Shown here: piece after piece, positions 26,304 to 34,361 of the stretch
Layout of the letters: each line of letters starts with the position of its first letter
How positions within the stretch are numbered: position 1 is the first letter of the stretch
From: Lachnospiraceae bacterium UBA7054
Lineage (GTDB): Bacteria; Bacillota; Clostridia; Lachnospirales; Lachnospiraceae
Assembly: GCA_002492725.1 (NCBI GenBank)
Contig: DLAF01000021.1
Coordinates: forward strand, 43,927 to 96,858
Direction of reading: 5' to 3'
Length of the DNA: 52,932 nucleotides
Made by a program: the position numbers and the translations under genes
Notes under the pieces: generated by a model
Databases searched by the model: none
Told to the model about the DNA's origin: nothing
What the model saw: the letters and a program-made list of their open reading frames with translations, nothing else

Positions 26304-27937
26304 GTGGGAAACAAAAGATTTAAAGATCCTATTTATGGGTATATAGAGATAGAGGAATTGTTGATCAAGCAGGTGGTGGATACGGCTGAGTTCCAGCGCC
26401 TGCGTGATATTATACAGACCAGTTATTCGCCGCTGTATTCTTCAGCGCTGCATAATCGTTTCGTACATTCAATAGGTGTGCATCATTTAGGCAGAATTGC
26501 TGCGGAGGCATTTCGAAAGTCGGTTATTGTAAGATCATTAAAATCTCCTGAGATGATAGAGCGATACATAGAACCTTTGAGTTGGCGTGTCTGTTACATG
26601 ATGTTGGGCATGCTCCTTTTTCTCATACGGGTGAGCAGTTTTATCTATATAAAGGAGATAGAACGCAGCTTCACAAAATGATGGTTGATCTGACACGGGA
26701 TGTAGACCTGGAAGAGGAAATCCGTGATGAAGCATATAAAGCTGCGCCACATGAACTGGTGAGTGCCATTGTGGCGTTACGGGTGTTCGGAAATGTTATA
26801 TCAGATGATTTGAAATCCTTTTTTGCCAGATGCATTACCGGATATAAATATACAAAGCATATGGACATAGATAAGAGCTGTAAAAATTGTCTGATTGAGT
26901 TGCTGAATTCAAAGGTTATTGATGTGGACAGGATGGATTATTTAATAAGGGATTCTTATGTGACCGGATTTGATACGGTGGCTATAGATTATATTCGCTT
27001 GCTGAAAAGTATATATGTGGAAGAAGATCGGGGAGAATATAAGATTTGTTTCGATAAATCGGCAGTTAGTGTAATTGAGAATGTGGTATATGCACATGAC
27101 GCTGAAAGAAAGTGGATTCAGAATCATCCGGTAGTTTTATATGAAGCTTATCTGCTTGAAAATATCATGCGGCGGCTGATAGAGGAAGTGTTTCAAACGG
27201 AAAATCTGCCGATAGAATCCCTTTTGAAGGAGGGAGTAAAGGTAGAACGGCTGGGTCGGGCGAGACTGATCGGAGATTCGGATATTCGATATTTAATGAA
27301 GAATTTACAGGATGATAATTTTGTAGATGAGTTTTATTGCCGCAAACAGAGAAAGCATCCACTGTGGAAAACGGAGGCGGAATTTCAGGCGATTTTTCAG
27401 GGTGAAGAGAAGAGACTGGAGTTTATAGAGAAGGAACTTTCCGAATTGAAAAAGTGTCTGACATCTTTAGGGCTTCCCTTTATTATCAATAGACAAGCGT
27501 TAAATGCAGTTTTGGAGGAAACAAAAAAAATCGAGCAGAGCATTAACAGCGCAGATAATGAAGAGCGAAAAAGATTAGAGGTAACATTGCAAGCAAACCA
27601 GACACATATTAAATGGATTAAAGTGTTTGAAAAATTTGCAGAACAGAATAATGAAAAATTGGATTTTGAGTTTTTAATCCTATATGTGGATCAGTTTAAT
27701 AGTGGTTTCCGCAAACAGGAGTTTGAAAATTTAGAAATCATATTTCCCGAATTAAGGAAACCCTGTAAATTTAGGGAAGTAACCAATGTTTTGAAAGCGG
27801 ATAAGAGTAAGGGGGAAAAATTCTTTTACATTTTTTACAATAGGAAAAAGGCAAGGGAAACATTATCGATTGCGGGACTGATTGACAGCTTGCTTACTTT
27901 ATCAACAAATGCATCTGTTGAAGGACGGCTGGTTTAG
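26304..27937 (+). pseudogene. COG1078/SAMHD1-like HD phosphohydrolase, frameshifted
   Basis: The GTG at 26304 opens a frame that reads like an HD phosphohydrolase (FKDPIYGYIEIEE, TAEFQRLRDI, HNRFVHSIGVHHLG) until about 26580, then departs into unrelated residues and stops at 26681. The family match resumes in another frame from 26582: ACLLHDVGHAPFSHTGEQF, then DVDRMDYLIRDSYVTG, to a stop at 27937. Restoring one base near 26582 (GAGTTGG to GAGTTTGG) would join the parts as PLSLACLLHDVGH, giving about 544 residues. Intact relatives remove triphosphate or phosphate from dNTPs or related nucleotides. Either the gene is dead, the base was lost in sequencing at a T run, or translation shifts; no slippery heptamer is evident. 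The last 150 residues are helical and charged. Confidence 0.8.
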
Positions 27938-27962
27938 AAAATCTGTATATTTAGTAAATGAA

Positions 27963-28009
27963 AACGGCATACTATCCTTAATCAGGTAAGAAAGGATTCG
28001 TATGCCGTT
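27963..28009 (+). promoter_or_regulatory. Large hairpin directly before spoVAD
   Basis: Perfect 10-bp outer arms AACGGCATAC (27963-27972) and GTATGCCGTT (28000-28009), continued inward by ATCCTT pairing with AAAGGAT after a small bulge. The AAAGG that could serve as spoVAD ribosome site (27991-27995) is within the stem, and the start codon follows the hairpin with no gap. It may be an islet end, a terminator without U tract, or a translational control hairpin. Confidence 0.55.
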
Positions 28010-28638
28010 ATGTTAGGAAAGCAGAGTATTCAGTTTAATAAGAAACCATATCTGTTAAACAGCGCCTCGATTGTGGGCAGCAAGGAAGCCGAGGGGCCGA
28101 TGGGAAAGCTGTTTGACAAGGTGGGTTATGACGACAGCTTCGGAGCGCAGAACTGGGAGGAAGCGGAGAGCCGCCTGCAAAAGGAGGCGCTGGAAATTGC
28201 GCTCTCTAAGGCAGGACTGATCAGGCAGGATGTGCAAATGGTGTTAGCGGGGGACCTGCTGGGACAATCCATTGCCAGCAGTTTCGGGCTTGCGGATTAT
28301 CAGCTTCCGCATGTTGGGCTTTACGGTGCCTGCTCTACCTGCGGACTGTCCCTGACGATGGGAGCCGCTATGGTGAGCGCCGGCTTTGTGGAGAGAGCCG
28401 CCTGTATTACGTCCAGCCATTTTGCCAGCGCGGAGAAGGAATTCCGCTTCCCCCTTTCTTACGGGAACCAGCGGCCGAAATCCGCCACCTGGACAGTGAC
28501 AGGGAGCGGTGCTTTTCTCGTGTCAGGCAGGCCGGAGAAGGGAACACGGGCGGTGATCGAGGGTGCGACTATCGGCAAGATCGTAGACTACGGCATCAAG
28601 GATTCCATGAATATGGGGGCCTGTATGGCTCCCGCTAC
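28010..28638 (+). pseudogene. spoVAD: Stage V sporulation protein AD, truncated by ICE insertion
   Basis: About 209 residues align with the start of SpoVAD (full length near 340): IGS-type opening NSASIVGSKEAEGPMG, LYGACSTCGLSL, SSHFASAEKEFRFPLSYGNQRP, TWTVTGSGAFLVSG, GKIVDYGIKDSMNMGACMAPA. SpoVAD binds dipicolinic acid and is part of the SpoVA channel that loads it into the spore core. After MAPA the reading frame continues as unrelated residues and stops at 28717; relatives continue MAPAA.DT. The 3' third must lie at the far end of the inserted element or be lost. No spoVAC precedes it in the window; the AT-rich islet does. Confidence 0.9.
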
Positions 28639-28646
28639 TGGTAGAA

Positions 28647-28693
28647 TAGAACCATATCAAGGAAATGGCGCAAATGCTGGACTGATGGTTCTA
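28647..28693. repeat. Inverted repeat at the ICE left end
   Basis: Perfect 9-bp arms TAGAACCAT (28647-28655) and ATGGTTCTA (28685-28693), 29 bases apart, beginning about 10 bases inside the element. Such end-proximal dyads often bind recombinase or excisionase, but none is assigned here. Confidence 0.45.
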
Positions 28694-28744
28694 CACAAAC
28701 CCAGGAAAATTGCATAAGTAGCCAGTTTACGAATCATGGCATAC

Positions 28745-28780
28745 AAAGGACATTTCTTGATAATGGAAGTGTCCTTTTTT
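28745..28780 (+). terminator. Rho-independent terminator at ICE left end
   Basis: Stem AAAGGACA (28745-28752) with TGTCCTTT (28770-28777), extended by partial pairing inward, followed by a run of T. It would stop spoVAD-side transcription before the ICE genes. Confidence 0.7.
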
Positions 28781-28820
28781 GTGCATTGATAATATCAAAA
28801 TCAAAAGGAGGTCATGGAGC

Positions 28821-29339
28821 ATGGCAGACACAGCGTTAAGAGCAGAGGCGTTAAACGCCGACAACACACACATGGTTTTTACGAACGAGGAACATGAGAA
28901 GTTTTACTACGAGAAATTGGAGCAGGCAAGGTATCAGGATTGTGAGCATAAGGCTTTAATCTATGTTCTTGGCATTTCAGAGGACACGAGAAATCATTTC
29001 GACCAGATTTATGATATGAAGTCCGGGGATATACAGACAGAGTGCCTGCATCAAGGGTGGCAGACAAGCGGCAGCGTCCGGGTGGTAAGGCTTGCTTTTA
29101 ACCTTTACACAGACGGGATGCCGAGTGTTGATGATTATGAGAGCAGGGATGAACAGATCAGGGAGTGCAGGGAGTATTCCGTAAGCGATATTTTCTGCTG
29201 CGGTTATGCGATGTACTTCTGGCAGGGCATTAAACTTCGTTATCCGGAATACTGCCGCAAGCAGAGGTCTATGGAGGAAATCCTTGCGGAAATGGGGTGG
29301 AAACGTGCTGAAAATTCGACTGATGGGGACAAAGAATGA
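28821..29339 (+). CDS. DUF6075 family ICE protein
   Basis: 172 residues from the ATG at 28821, nine bases after AGGAGG; an ATG seven bases upstream is out of frame. It is recognised by segments such as VFTNEEHEKFYYEKLEQARYQD, a YVLGISEDTRNHFDQIYDM block, and LHQGWQTSGSVRVVRLAFNL, which recur in Clostridia ICE and plasmid proteins of unknown function (DUF6075). It appears soluble with no membrane segment. As first ICE gene after the left terminator, it overlaps the next small gene by about 35 bases, so they share a transcript. Confidence 0.75.
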   Translation: MADTALRAEALNADNTHMVFTNEEHEKFYYEKLEQARYQDCEHKALIYVLGISEDTRNHFDQIYDMKSGDIQTECLHQGWQTSGSVRVVRLAFNLYTDGMPSVDDYESRDEQIRECREYSVSDIFCCGYAMYFWQGIKLRYPEYCRKQRSMEEILAEMGWKRAENSTDGDKE

Positions 29340-29487
29340 TATTAAGTGGTTTGAGAGGCTTTTGCGCAGGCAGCGCAAGGTAGCTGTGACGGAAGTCTCG
29401 GAGATGTATCCCAACAAGGGTACTGACAGATTTTACAGGGCATATGTGGAAGTACAGAAGGCCAATATCAAACAAAAGTCAAACTAA
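29305..29487 (+). CDS. DUF3970-like small ICE protein
   Basis: 60 residues from GTG 29305, preceded by GGGGTGG. The pattern KIRLMGTKNDIKWFERLL...VTEVSEMYPNKG...FYRAYVEV is typical of the DUF3970 family, small alpha/beta proteins common on Gram-positive mobile elements with no defined role. The start overlaps the end of the DUF6075 gene. A ParA gene follows 15 bases later, with GGAGG in the gap. Confidence 0.7.
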   Translation: MLKIRLMGTKNDIKWFERLLRRQRKVAVTEVSEMYPNKGTDRFYRAYVEVQKANIKQKSN

Positions 29488-29502
29488 ATCGGAGGAAAAA
29501 CC

Positions 29503-30285
29503 ATGTGTAAAGTGATTGCAATCGCAAATCAGAAAGGTGGGGTGGGCAAGACCACCACAACAGGGAACTTAGGAATAGGACTGGCAAAACGGGGTAAAAG
29601 AGTGCTTTTGATTGACGCAGACGCACAGGGCAGCCTTACGGCGAGTCTGGGCTATACGGAGCCGGACAGGCTGGAAGTGACGCTCGCGACCATCATGGAG
29701 CGGATTGTGAATGAGGATTACCCGGAGCCATCTGAAGGAATACTGCACCATAAGGAGGGAGTTGACCTGCTCCCCGCGAACATAGAACTGTCCGGCATAG
29801 AAGTGTCGTTAGTGAACATTATGAGCCGGGAGACCGTGCTGCGGGCGTATGTGTCCCTCGTATCGGCGGAGTATGACTATATCCTGATTGATTGTACCCC
29901 GTCGCTTGGCATGATAACGATCAATGCCCTTGCCTGTGCCGACTCGGTATTGATACCCGTGCAGGCGGCATATCTGCCCCTCAAAGGACTGGAGCAGCTT
30001 ATCAGGACAATCGGCAAGGTAAAGCGCCAGATTAACCCGAAGCTGGAAATAGAGGGTATCTTAATGACGATGGTGGACAGCCGGACAACCTACGCCAGGG
30101 AGATCAGCGCCCTTCTGATCGAAAACTATGGCGATAAAGTGAGAATCTATGACAGTACCATCCCCATTTCTGTCAGGGCGGCGGAAGTTTCGGCGGTGGG
30201 GATCAGCATTTATACGCACGATCCGAAGGGTAAAGTAGCCGCTGCTTACGAAAGACTGACGGAGGAGGTGCTTGTTAATGGCTAA
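29503..30285 (+). CDS. parA: ParA-family partition ATPase
   Basis: 260 residues. Deviant Walker A KGGVGKTTTT near residue 11, Walker A' with IDADAQGSL, and Walker B in YDYILIDCTPSLG define the ParA/Soj class, ATP-dependent DNA-binding proteins that position ParB-bound DNA. The start ATG follows GGAGG by eight bases. It overlaps parB by eight bases, and the initiator follows, giving a parA-parB-rep module as on plasmids, which would keep the excised circular ICE in the cell. No consensus parS (TGTTTCACGTGAAACA) is seen; the six nearby dyads are candidates for its ParB site. Confidence 0.93.
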   Translation: MCKVIAIANQKGGVGKTTTTGNLGIGLAKRGKRVLLIDADAQGSLTASLGYTEPDRLEVTLATIMERIVNEDYPEPSEGILHHKEGVDLLPANIELSGIEVSLVNIMSRETVLRAYVSLVSAEYDYILIDCTPSLGMITINALACADSVLIPVQAAYLPLKGLEQLIRTIGKVKRQINPKLEIEGILMTMVDSRTTYAREISALLIENYGDKVRIYDSTIPISVRAAEVSAVGISIYTHDPKGKVAAAYERLTEEVLVNG

Positions 30286-31159
30286 TACGAGGAAAAACCT
30301 TGCGGATAAAATCAAATTGGGCGGTTATGATGCTTTGTTTGGCGAGACGGAAGGGGAGCAGATTATAGAAGTGCCTTTAAGTAGTTTACATAACTTCAAA
30401 AACCATCCGTTTCGGGTTTTGGATGATGGAAAGATGGAAGAAACGGTAGAAAGCATCAGACAGCACGGTGTTCTGGTGCCGGGAATCGCAAGACCGAGAA
30501 AGGGAGGCGGCTATGAGATCATAGCCGGACACCGCCGAAAACACGGATCGGAACTGTCAGGAAAAGAGACGATGCCCTTCGTTGTCCGGGATTACACGGA
30601 CGACGAGGCGACGATCATCATGGTGGACTCCAATATCCAGCGTGAGGACATCTTACCCAGCGAAAAGGCAAAAGCCTACCGGATGAAATACGATGCCCTG
30701 AAACACCAGGGCAAAAAGGCAGGCGGCAGGACCATTGAGGAGATGGGGGAGGATGCCGGTGAGAGCGCTAAGACAATCCAGAGGTATCTCTGGCTGTCAC
30801 GCCTGTCGGACGGACTGCTCGATCTGGTGGACAGGAAGAAATTAGGGTTCATGCAGGGCGTGGATATTTCCTTTCTTGCGGAGGAGGCGCAGGGATGGGT
30901 TCATTCGCTGATAGCAGAGACAGGCGCAGGCGTAAGTGCCGCACAGTCGGCAAAGCTGAAAGAGTACGGGAAAGCCGGGGAACTGACGCCCGCAATGGCA
31001 AGCCTCATCCTTTCCGAAGAAAAGCCGAAAGAGCGTAAAGTTACCCTCAAAGCTGACAAGATTACCCGCTACTTTCCGGATGATTACAGCAATGAGGAGA
31101 TAGAGGACGTTATTATTGGGCTGTTGGAGAAGTGGAAAGGGGAAGGAGCGGCGCGCTGA
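30278..31159 (+). CDS. parB: ParB-family partition protein
   Basis: 293 residues from ATG 30278 after GAGGAGG (a TTG six bases earlier is less well spaced). ParB/Srx N-terminal domain: VPLSSLHNFKNHPFRV, then the CTPase-type GHRRKHGSEL motif with the Arg pair, and VDSNIQREDILPSEKAKAY. A central helix-turn-helix (TIQRYLWLSRLS) binds the parS-like site. The C-terminus is shorter than chromosomal Spo0J but usual for ICE relatives. It overlaps parA and shares one base with the next start. Confidence 0.92.
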   Translation: MANTRKNLADKIKLGGYDALFGETEGEQIIEVPLSSLHNFKNHPFRVLDDGKMEETVESIRQHGVLVPGIARPRKGGGYEIIAGHRRKHGSELSGKETMPFVVRDYTDDEATIIMVDSNIQREDILPSEKAKAYRMKYDALKHQGKKAGGRTIEEMGEDAGESAKTIQRYLWLSRLSDGLLDLVDRKKLGFMQGVDISFLAEEAQGWVHSLIAETGAGVSAAQSAKLKEYGKAGELTPAMASLILSEEKPKERKVTLKADKITRYFPDDYSNEEIEDVIIGLLEKWKGEGAAR

Positions 31160-32277
31160 TGGGCTATCTGAGCAGTGGCAATCCCATTGTTGACGCGATG
31201 GGAACCATAAACATAACGGGCAACATCGTCCCGACCATCTGGTATCGGACCGTGTTGAAAGAAAACGGCAAGCCCTACCTTCTGGCGATTGCAATCCTTT
31301 CGGATATCGTGTACTGGTATCGTCCGACAGAAGTGCGTGACCAGAACACGGGACAGATCACCGGGTGGAGAAAGCGGTTTTCCGAGGATATCCTGCGGCA
31401 GAGCTACCAATACTATGCGGACCTGTTCGGGGAGTCCAAGAAAACCGTAAAGACAGCCATTGACAGGCTGGAGGAACTGCAGGCGGTAAAACGCCATTTC
31501 CGCACCGTATCCTACGGGGACGGGCTTATCTCCAACAACGTCATGTATGTGGAACTGATTCCCGAAAAAGTGTACGAACTGACTTATCCCGAAGAAGAGC
31601 CGGGCATGGACAGGCAGACAAAGCCATGCCCGGCGGGTGCCGGTGACAAAACGGGAGGGAGACTCCCTACAAAACCGGATACCCCTATGGAAAATTTGGG
31701 AGGGAGGGGCATCCCAAACGGGATACAGTACCCTACAGATTCGGATACAGGTCCCGCCCCGTATGTCCACACCCTCCCTCCCAACCAGGATACACCTCTG
31801 TCCCCAAACGGGGGGACAAATACAGAGAATACTGCAGAGAATACCTGCAGAGATTACTCCATCTATCCATCAGGGATTGATGGGATGGATGGGGAACAGC
31901 GCGGATACATAGAGCGGATCAGGCATAACATCGAGTACGATGCCTACATGGGCGATGACAGCCGCTCAGATCGGGAACTCTACGAGGAGTTGTACGAACT
32001 GATCTGCGAGACCGTGTGCATGAGGCACGGCACCGTCCGTATCGGCGGAGAGGCATATCCCCACGAGATGGTCAGGGAGAGATTCCTCAAGCTGAACAGC
32101 TTCCACCTGCAGTACGTCATTGACTGTATGCAGAGTACCGCGGTCAAGATCGCCAACGTCAAGGCATACCTGATGACCGCGCTCTTTAATGCTCCCGCGA
32201 CCATGAAGCATTACTACCAGCAGGAGGTCAATTACGATATGTACGGCGGCGGGTGGCAGGAAAAAGGAATTACATAA
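31159..32277 (+). CDS. RepA-like replication initiator (winged helix, DUF6017-like C-terminus)
   Basis: 372 residues. The N-terminus (IWYRTVLKENGKPYLLAIAILSDIVYWYRP, split here by short gaps in homologs) resembles the winged-helix replication initiator A domain of Gram-positive plasmids and ICEs. The middle (residues about 140-235) is a Pro/Gly/Thr-rich linker. The C-terminus (NSFHLQYVIDCMQSTAVKIANVKAYLMTALFNAP) is the helical DUF6017-type domain seen in these initiators, related to primosome-recruiting modules. Role: start replication of the excised element. The ATG shares one base with the parB stop. The first copy of the 25-bp dyad begins two bases after its stop. Confidence 0.82.
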   Translation: MGYLSSGNPIVDAMGTINITGNIVPTIWYRTVLKENGKPYLLAIAILSDIVYWYRPTEVRDQNTGQITGWRKRFSEDILRQSYQYYADLFGESKKTVKTAIDRLEELQAVKRHFRTVSYGDGLISNNVMYVELIPEKVYELTYPEEEPGMDRQTKPCPAGAGDKTGGRLPTKPDTPMENLGGRGIPNGIQYPTDSDTGPAPYVHTLPPNQDTPLSPNGGTNTENTAENTCRDYSIYPSGIDGMDGEQRGYIERIRHNIEYDAYMGDDSRSDRELYEELYELICETVCMRHGTVRIGGEAYPHEMVRERFLKLNSFHLQYVIDCMQSTAVKIANVKAYLMTALFNAPATMKHYYQQEVNYDMYGGGWQEKGIT

Positions 32278-32279
32278 TC

Positions 32280-32304
32280 ACTTGTGGACATTGTGACCAC
32301 AAGT
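32280..32304 (+). repeat. 25-bp dyad, copy 1
   Basis: Arms ACTTGTGG and CCACAAGT, then an A.A mismatch, CA/TG pair and central TTG. Just after the initiator stop and six bases before a terminator. Confidence 0.9.
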
Positions 32305-32309
32305 GAAGG

Positions 32310-32347
32310 CAGGGAAATGATTCTTTCGGGTTGTTTCCCTGTTTTTG
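32310..32347 (+). terminator. Intrinsic terminator after the initiator gene
   Basis: CAGGGAAA (32310-32317) pairs with TTTCCCTG (32334-32341), followed by TTTTT. It lies between dyad copy 1 and the next ribosome site. Confidence 0.7.
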
Positions 32348-32372
32348 TGGAAACAGCAGAAAGGAGGAGCGT

Positions 32373-32690
32373 ATGGACTTACAGCAGCCGCTTTTTGAAT
32401 TGCTGAATACAGACATCAAGACCAACGTTGGCAGGATTCCCGCGCCCGACTATCTGGAAATGCGGGCAGGCGAATACGGTTATGACAGCTATGCAGAGAT
32501 GTATGAGGAGGGCTGCCGCATTGTCGGATACGAAAAGGTATCTCCCAAAGTGATAGAGGAATGGCAGCGCCAGAAAGAACAGGCGCGCCCGTCACTGAAA
32601 GAACGGCTTGCCAGAGAACAGGAAAATGTCCCGTTAGACAGCGGTAACCAGAAGAAACTGCAGGCGCATAAAGGGGTGCAGGAGTTGTAA
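32373..32690 (+). CDS. Hypothetical ICE protein, 105 aa
   Basis: Not recognised with confidence. Start ATG 32373 follows AAGGAGGAG. Soluble, with a tyrosine-rich helical centre (EYGYDSYAEMYEEGCRIVGYE) and a basic C-terminal tail (SLKERLAREQENV). It is bracketed by terminators and by dyad copies 1 and 2, so it forms its own small transcription module. It lies among RepA, YodL/DUF4316 and AP2 genes, an accessory zone of the ICE. Confidence 0.6.
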   Translation: MDLQQPLFELLNTDIKTNVGRIPAPDYLEMRAGEYGYDSYAEMYEEGCRIVGYEKVSPKVIEEWQRQKEQARPSLKERLAREQENVPLDSGNQKKLQAHKGVQEL

Positions 32691-32701
32691 CATATCTTTT
32701 T

Positions 32702-32726
32702 ACTTGTGGACACAGTGACCACAAGT
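32702..32726 (+). repeat. 25-bp dyad, copy 2 (variant centre)
   Basis: Same arms, A.A mismatch and CA/TG pair as the other copies, but central triplet CAG instead of TTG. It precedes a terminator by 16 bases. Confidence 0.9.
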
Positions 32727-32742
32727 GACGATTCACAGCGAT

Positions 32743-32786
32743 AAGGCAGATACGAAACCAAAACGGTCAAGTATCTGCCTTTTTTC
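32743..32786 (+). terminator. Intrinsic terminator before the YodL/DUF4316 gene
   Basis: Perfect 11-bp stem AAGGCAGATAC (32743-32753) with GTATCTGCCTT (32771-32781) and a T run. Confidence 0.8.
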
Positions 32787-32832
32787 GTTTCACACACAAA
32801 TTTGAAAAATATCGAAGAAAGAAGGTTTTATT

Positions 32833-33453
32833 ATGTCAGAAAAACAAAGGGCGGCAGAAAACAGAGATATGGCGGACAAAAAGCAGATGCAGGAGACGGC
32901 GCTTTTATCCGGCGCCGACAAATACGGCATCTATCAGTTAAAAGACGACCCGGAACTGAGCAGGCTGCGCTTTAAGGGGACATGGTCGTTAAAACAGGCA
33001 GGAATCTTGAAAGAAAATGCGGAGGCTGTTGCAATCAAGCCGGAAAATTATGATCTGGTCTATGTGGGGGACCTGTCAGAACTGAAAGCAAAGACTGCCG
33101 GACTTTACACACAGGAAGATACGCTGCACGCGCTCTTTGAGGAATTTAATATCTATCAGCCAAAAGATTACACAGGACATTCCCTCTCCGTGGGCGATAT
33201 CGTGGTGCTGCGGGAAGATGGGAAGAACACCGCGCACTATGTAGATTCGACCGACTATACCGAGATGCCCCACTTTATCCACATGTTGGAGAACAGGAGG
33301 GAAAAAGAGCAGGAAACGAACCGTGCCCGGTCAGAGGGCAGGATGACAGGAAAAGAGTCCCTTAAGGAAAAACTTGCCGGGCGTAAAGATTTAGCGGCGG
33401 AAGTGGGGAAGGATCACCCGACCAGAAAACGGCAGAAAGAAATGTCATTGTAA
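32833..33453 (+). CDS. YodL-like / DUF4316 domain ICE protein
   Basis: 206 residues. Two parts: an N-terminal YodL-like segment (KYGIYQLKDDPELSRLRFKG) and a C-terminal DUF4316-like segment (FNIYQPKDYTGHSLSVGDIVVL followed by a YVDSTDYTEMPHF block). Both are common in accessory proteins of Clostridia ICEs and antirestriction-type loci; no activity is known. The C-terminal 50 residues are highly charged. AGAAAGAAGG precedes the ATG. It follows terminator 32743 and precedes dyad copy 3 by four bases. Confidence 0.75.
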   Translation: MSEKQRAAENRDMADKKQMQETALLSGADKYGIYQLKDDPELSRLRFKGTWSLKQAGILKENAEAVAIKPENYDLVYVGDLSELKAKTAGLYTQEDTLHALFEEFNIYQPKDYTGHSLSVGDIVVLREDGKNTAHYVDSTDYTEMPHFIHMLENRREKEQETNRARSEGRMTGKESLKEKLAGRKDLAAEVGKDHPTRKRQKEMSL

Positions 33454-33457
33454 GGGA

Positions 33458-33482
33458 ACTTGTGGACATTGTGACCACAAGT
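33458..33482 (+). repeat. 25-bp dyad, copy 3
   Basis: Identical to copy 1. It ends directly before the ribosome site of the AP2 gene. Confidence 0.9.
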
Positions 33483-33494
33483 ACGGAGGCATAT

Positions 33495-34271
33495 ATGAAA
33501 AGAGTCAATATCCAGAATGAAAGATTCGGTATGCTCACAGCCATAGAGCCAACCGATCAGCGTAACTTCGGCAACGTCATATGGAAATGCAGATGCGACT
33601 GCGGGAAGATCGTCTACAAGTCCACCAGCTATCTGAGCAAAGACCGCATGTGCAGCTGCGGATGCTACGCACAGATACAGCACCAGAAACAACGCCGCGA
33701 CATCACAGACCAGCGCTTTGGCAGCCTTGTGGCGATGGAACCCACCGGGAAATCAAACAAGACCAAACAGAGGATCTGGAGATTCCGCTGCGATTGCGGA
33801 ACAATCATTGAGAGACCTATCTCGGAAGTGACAAAGAAAACAAACCCCACGCACTCCTGCGGCTGCAGCCGGGCATGGTTCATCGGCAATTCCGAGCATG
33901 GGCGAAAGCATTATAGCAACCTACAGAAGAACCGTGTTATGGGGACAAATATCATGGAGATCCGTAGGAAAGACGAGGACCCCACCAAAGCCAACACATC
34001 CGGCTACCAGGGCGTAAGCTATATCACCACCCGCGACGTCTGGGTGGCATACTGCCGCTTTCAGGGCTACTACGCCCAAAAAACTTGCCACAGCCTGGAG
34101 GACGCCATCCGCGCAAGACAACAGATGCGCCAGATTCGGGACGATTTTGTCGAATGGTACGATTCCCTCACCGAAGAAGAAAGACAGGAGGCCATAGAGA
34201 AGTATGACAGCAACCGAAACTTTTTCAAAAATTATTATAGAGGCAGGATGCAGGAGATTATGAGACAGTAA
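33495..34271 (+). CDS. AP2-domain protein with two zinc-ribbon-like repeats
   Basis: 258 residues from ATG 33495 (GGAGG just upstream). Two N-terminal Cys-rich repeats, each with a KCRCDCG or RFRCDCG motif and a following CSCGC or HSCGC motif, are followed by an AP2/ERF-like DNA-binding domain: SGYQGVSYITTRDVWVAYC, FQGYYAQKTCHSLEDAIRA. A charged helical tail ends the protein. This layout occurs in many Firmicutes mobile-element and phage proteins, where AP2 often accompanies HNH nucleases; no HNH motif is visible here, so it is probably a pure DNA binder. Dyad copies 3 and 4 flank it, at 13 bases before the start and 26 after the stop, making it the best local candidate for a dyad-binding protein (inference). 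Confidence 0.8.
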   Translation: MKRVNIQNERFGMLTAIEPTDQRNFGNVIWKCRCDCGKIVYKSTSYLSKDRMCSCGCYAQIQHQKQRRDITDQRFGSLVAMEPTGKSNKTKQRIWRFRCDCGTIIERPISEVTKKTNPTHSCGCSRAWFIGNSEHGRKHYSNLQKNRVMGTNIMEIRRKDEDPTKANTSGYQGVSYITTRDVWVAYCRFQGYYAQKTCHSLEDAIRARQQMRQIRDDFVEWYDSLTEEERQEAIEKYDSNRNFFKNYYRGRMQEIMRQ

Positions 34272-34296
34272 GCCGCAATAGCCTTCCAGAGTGACC

Positions 34297-34321
34297 ACTT
34301 GTGGACATTGTGACCACAAGT
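34297..34321 (+). repeat. 25-bp dyad, copy 4
   Basis: Identical to copy 1, extended by one further base pair on each side (C before, G after). It lies 26 bases after the AP2 gene and 45 bases before the oriT-like structure. Confidence 0.9.
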
Positions 34322-34361
34322 GGCGGGAGGATATCTGTAAGCGTAAGCCACAGCGTAACTT

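Noticed and set aside
26570..26590. Programmed ribosomal frameshift in the HD gene
   Set aside because: No slippery X-XXY-YYZ heptamer, and no strong stem just downstream; a base loss is simpler.
29503..32277. Consensus Spo0J parS site near parAB
   Set aside because: No match to TGTTTCACGTGAAACA seen by eye here; the ICE ParB probably uses another site.
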